A stretch of DNA of 64,000 nt, taken from Streptomyces sp. ISL-100 (GTDB lineage Bacteria; Actinomycetota; Actinomycetes; Streptomycetales; Streptomycetaceae). Of the stretch, positions 61,736 to 64,000 are shown piece after piece. The stretch's first letter is position 1. Every line of letters begins with the position of its first letter. The DNA is taken from positions 1-64,000 of the forward strand of contig NZ_JAGGOK010000015.1 in assembly GCF_018614615.1 (NCBI RefSeq), in the 5' to 3' direction. Both the position numbers and the translations under genes were made by a program. The notes below the pieces were generated by a model. It searched no databases. It had not been told where the DNA came from and worked only from the letters and a program-made list of their open reading frames with translations.

Positions 61736-62580
61736 CTGGTGTACTCCTCCGTCACCGATTCAAGCAGGGTTAGGGACGCTTCCGGCGACAGTGCGGAGGC
61801 CCTGGCCAGATCGTAGGACAACATGCAGGCATCTAGCGTCTCCTGCTTGTCCATGACTTGCCCTCCGTGTGGGCCCTCGATGTAGGCGAGCGGGGGAGTG
61901 TCTGCGAAGCGCATGATGATGAGCTGCCCTGACAGCAGAGGGTGGGCGCCAGCGCTGTACGGCAGAACCTGCACGACTGCGCGGCGTGCCCGGATCACGT
62001 CGCTGACGTGCGACAGCTGGCCGCGCATGACCTTGGGCCCTCCGATGGGACGGCGCAACGCCGCCTCGTCCAAGATGACCAGGAGCTTCGGCCCGGTGGG
62101 GTTGTGGAGGGTATCGGCCCGCTTGATACGAGCGGCCACCAACTCTGCTATCTCTTCGTTCGTACGGAAGGGGCCGGATGCGCGCGTGATTTCCTCCGCG
62201 TATTCCTGTGTCTGGAGCAAGCCGGGGATCAGTGCGGCTCCGTACCAGTCGATGCGCTGCGCGGTCGGTTCAAGAGCGGCGACGGCTGCGAAGTAGTCGG
62301 CTAGCTGCGACTCCTCCTCTGTGCGCTCGGCCATGCGGTACACCCTGACCAGGTGTCCGTCTGCGCTCAAGGCGTCGTCCAGTCGCTGTACGAATTCGAG
62401 ATCGTTGGGCGTTCGGAACGCTGTCTCAAGGTGGCTGATGTACTGCGGCGATACGAAGACGAGCTTCCCCAGTGGCCCCTGTTTCAGCCCTGCGGCCTCG
62501 CGTAGCCGACGCAGCTCCGACCCGAAGAACTTCCTCGGATTGGCTGTCCCGTCCAGGTCTCTTTCGTTCGGGTGTGCCAC
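61732..62580 (-). CDS. Scr1-like XRE regulator (DUF5753 C-terminal domain)
   Basis: A 282-residue regulator. N-terminal XRE HTH (FGSELRRLREAAGLKQGPLG, VSPQYISHLETAFRTPNDLE), then the DUF5753 domain (YGAALIPGLLQTQEYAEEIT, ERxxR-like AARIKRADTLHNPTGPKLLV, LDEAALRRPIGG, VQVLPYSAGAHPLLSGQLII, ADTPPLAYIEGPHGG). It forms a two-gene unit with DUF397, the widespread putative antitoxin-like pair of actinobacteria. The start ATG 62580 gives a normal N-terminus. It diverges from a run of four small genes. Confidence 0.93.
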   Translation of the reverse strand: MAHPNERDLDGTANPRKFFGSELRRLREAAGLKQGPLGKLVFVSPQYISHLETAFRTPNDLEFVQRLDDALSADGHLVRVYRMAERTEEESQLADYFAAVAALEPTAQRIDWYGAALIPGLLQTQEYAEEITRASGPFRTNEEIAELVAARIKRADTLHNPTGPKLLVILDEAALRRPIGGPKVMRGQLSHVSDVIRARRAVVQVLPYSAGAHPLLSGQLIIMRFADTPPLAYIEGPHGGQVMDKQETLDACMLSYDLARASALSPEASLTLLESVTEEYTR

Positions 62581-62704
62581 CGCGCAACGCCCTTCTTCAT
62601 ACAGCGAGTTGTATGAACGTCTGCCCTGTTCAGAGTACCGCTGCCAGGGTCAGGGTGTGAGTAGGTAACTACTGAGAGCACACGAGCGGAAGGCGGCGGC
62701 GATC

Positions 62705-62884
62705 ATGGCGGACTATGTGGCCCGGGTAGGTGGAACAGCTGACGACGTAGCGGACATGGCCGCTCTGGTAGAGGCCGGTGGTTTCTGGCGGATGGCCCCG
62801 GAGCGGGTACCCCGGACCTACGCGGAGCCGTTGCCGGAAGTCCTTCGAGATGTTGAGGACGGTCTCAGGAGGTGGCTCGCATGA
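62705..62884 (+). CDS. 59-residue hypothetical protein
   Basis: A short gene (DYVARVGGTADDVADMAALV, EAGGFWRMAPERVPRTYAEP, LRDVEDGLRRWLA) starting at ATG 62705. Its stop overlaps the next ATG by 4 bases (ATGA). The first of four coupled small genes divergent from the Scr1-like regulator; the set looks like the early region of a phage-like or integrative element. Too short for most callers. Confidence 0.6.
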   Translation: MADYVARVGGTADDVADMAALVEAGGFWRMAPERVPRTYAEPLPEVLRDVEDGLRRWLA

Positions 62885-63129
62885 TCGCTGGAGAGCCCTC
62901 AGACCCCCCGTACGTCCCGAGGGAAGGGGAGTTGACCACGGACGCGCGGACGGGACGTGTGGGGACCGTGACGGGGTGGGACGGAGCCCTGCTCACTCTC
63001 AAGGCTCCCGATGGTGACGAGTGGCAGACGGCATCGTTCCGTCGTCCGACCAGCTGTGAGCGCCTGGTGCCCCGCGTCGCTGAGGCCAACCGGGACAGTC
63101 GATGGGGGCTGGGGCTGGGGCGGCTGTGA
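62881..63129 (+). CDS. 82-residue hypothetical protein
   Basis: An acidic/Arg-containing protein with a likely small beta fold (GRVGTVTGWDGALLTLKAPD, GDEWQTASFRRPTSCERLVP). It begins in the stop of the previous gene and its own stop overlaps the next GTG by 4 bases. Element-type hypothetical; no family named. Confidence 0.7.
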   Translation: MIAGEPSDPPYVPREGELTTDARTGRVGTVTGWDGALLTLKAPDGDEWQTASFRRPTSCERLVPRVAEANRDSRWGLGLGRL

Positions 63130-63392
63130 GCGTTCGTGAGGTGCACGCCTATGCCGAATGGCGGCTCGGTGCGGACAACCGGGAAGGCGTGCCGGTCGCG
63201 ATCTTCCAAATCATGTGCATGACGTGCCACGACATGTCAGCTGCTGCCGACAACGACGGTTCTCCGCAGCAGACTTGGGCGCTTGATCACACTGGCAGCA
63301 ACCCGCATCACCGGGGATTCAAGCTGATGACTGAGACCTACTGGCGGGTGGAACCCGGCCGGGGCAACCCGTATCAGGAGGTTGAATCGTGA
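63126..63392 (+). CDS. DUF7848-like protein
   Basis: An 88-residue protein: VREVHAYAEWRLGADNREGV, IFQIMCMTCHDMSAAADNDG, TWALDHTGSNPHHRGFKLMT and ETYWRVEPG. The CxxC and the WALDHTGxNPxHxxF block match my memory of the small zinc-type DUF7848 proteins common in Streptomyces elements. GTG 63126 overlaps the previous stop, and its stop overlaps the next GTG. Confidence 0.7.
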   Translation: MSVREVHAYAEWRLGADNREGVPVAIFQIMCMTCHDMSAAADNDGSPQQTWALDHTGSNPHHRGFKLMTETYWRVEPGRGNPYQEVES

Positions 63393-63496
63393 GGCGTTTA
63401 GCGGCCTACGTGTGCCGGTTCGCCGGCCCTCTGCTGATCATCGCTATCAGCGGCTCGTGCGGCTTCGTGATCGGCGCGACGCTCGCGCACCCATAA
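63389..63496 (+). CDS. 35-residue single-helix peptide
   Basis: A short frame encoding one membrane helix (AGPLLIIAISGSCGFVIGAT), starting at GTG 63389 within the stop of the DUF7848-like gene. AGGAGG lies 7 bases upstream. It closes the four-gene unit, and a large hairpin follows at 63595. Confidence 0.55.
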   Translation: MRRLAAYVCRFAGPLLIIAISGSCGFVIGATLAHP

Positions 63497-63594
63497 GCCC
63501 CCGCTCTGGTCGCGGGAGCCCCCCAGGAAGACCCCGTTACCCGGCGGGGTGGGGCTCACCCGGTTCCCCCGCCGCGTGGCCAGAGCGGGCACAG

Positions 63595-63650
63595 AGGCCC
63601 CCGTTCCGGCTGGCGAACCCTGGACAGGTCGAGTGCCGGAACGGGGGCCT
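63595..63650. terminator. long inverted repeat between convergent genes
   Basis: Perfect 16-base arms (AGGCCCCCGTTCCGGC and complement) with a 24-base loop. It lies between the small-gene unit and the convergent partial gene and could terminate both. Confidence 0.7.
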
Positions 63651-63677
63651 CCTCAATGCCCACTACGTCACCTCGGG

Positions 63678-64000
63678 CTACTCGTCGAGGTACAGCAGCG
63701 CCGTGATCGTCTTCTTGCACACGTCGCAGTGCATGGGAGCCTCGATGCTGGCTAGGTCGCACTCGATGGACGTGATGCGGTCCACCACGCCCGTTGCGAC
63801 TTCGCCGTTCCAGGCTTCATGCCACCGCTCGGTGTTCTCCTGGAGCCGCGAGACGTAGCCCCGCGTCATCTCGTAGAACGCCCGGACGCCGTGCTCCTTC
63901 ATGTAGCCCCAGTTGAACTCAAGGCTCCTGAGCACGACGGGGAACGGGTGGAGAGCCTGAGTGCGGCCCCAGGTCTCCAGTACGTCCTGGACGTCCAGCC
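63678..64000 (-). CDS. partial hypothetical protein with C-terminal CxxC
   Basis: The minus-strand frame is open to the right edge, so the N-terminus is outside the window. Visible sequence includes LETWGRTQALHPFPVVLRSL, NWGYMKEHGVRAFYEMTRGY, then VSRLQENTERWHEAWNGEVA and a C-terminal IEAPMHCDVCKKTITALLYL. A GTG at 63935 could start a short form, but coding sequence continues upstream of it. The CxxC end may bind zinc. No family recognised; element-type. Confidence 0.6.
   Translation of the reverse strand, partial: LDVQDVLETWGRTQALHPFPVVLRSLEFNWGYMKEHGVRAFYEMTRGYVSRLQENTERWHEAWNGEVATGVVDRITSIECDLASIEAPMHCDVCKKTITALLYLDE

Overview
The window is high-GC actinobacterial DNA and almost certainly comes from a Streptomyces. 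The evidence is the GTG starts, ATGA/GTGA gene overlaps and twin-arginine-poor Ala/Pro-rich secreted proteins, together with lineage markers: a 2-methylisoborneol operon with an EshA-type shell protein, an Scr1-like/DUF397 regulator pair, an SCO2400-like zinc-ribbon protein, DUF5994 proteins and PRC-barrel proteins. It reads as a mosaic of chromosomal genes and accreted islands. All functions are inferred by reading the translated sequence; no database search was run.

Region 1 (0-12.8 kb). An ArsR repressor has its operator over its own start codon. It is followed by a membrane-anchored EEP-fold nuclease, an anti-sigma-like ATPase and a truncated Ig-repeat protein. A minus-strand trio of Ser/Thr kinase, EACC1-like protein and caspase-propeller protein looks like an NTP-regulated or signalling-gated conflict (suicide) module. 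Next are a secreted toxin-like gene with a candidate immunity gene, a PAP2-like membrane protein, an ECF sigma factor with its CU044_5270-type partner, a secreted S33 hydrolase and a PP2C phosphatase.

Region 2 (12.9-27.2 kb). The 2-methylisoborneol operon encodes a family 2B encapsulin shell with a cyclic-nucleotide-binding insert, 2-MIB synthase and GPP methyltransferase, and ends at a strong terminator. After it come DUF72, a PA14/FN3 secreted protein, an Rpf-LysM protein, a HicB-like protein, a TetR/membrane-protein pair with a three-site operator, a VOC protein and an orphan EccA-like AAA+ ATPase.

Region 3 (27.3-37.7 kb). kdpFABC is preceded by an overlapping 27-residue membrane peptide and has no kdpDE beside it. 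It is followed by a decayed sigma factor, a large STAND-like NTPase with Sel1/TPR repeats, a BrkB gene fused by deletion to a PIN-toxin remnant, and a PRC-barrel gene with a small membrane protein.

Region 4 (37.8-59.9 kb). Two tandem islands are bounded by three same-direction copies of the 3' half of a tRNA-Gly(CCC) gene plus its terminator (about 37.8, 43.3 and 59.9 kb). Only the last copy is a complete tRNA. The 5.5-kb left islet carries a catalytically stripped CysRS-like protein with a SixA phosphatase, two DUF5994 paralogues and an inverted second copy of the PRC-barrel cassette. The 16.6-kb right islet is a copper or heavy-metal island. It has a MerR regulator, four promoters with the same MerR-type dyad and identical -35/-10 spacing, a Cys-rich mini-protein, two P1B ATPases (one lacking the TGDN/GDGxND part of its P domain, one with a cupredoxin-like domain in place of an HMA domain), a Met-rich exported protein, ApbE, a heme-FNR-ferredoxin fusion reductase, a copper chaperone and a TauE/cupredoxin fusion. 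Its right third holds decaying genes (in-frame amber, split HNH). No integrase was found.

Region 5 (59.9-64 kb). Chromosomal genes (tRNA-Gly, small zinc ribbon, dcd, phosphoribosyltransferase with an unusual C-terminus) pass into another accessory block: an Scr1-like regulator with DUF397, four translationally coupled small genes and a partial gene at the right edge.
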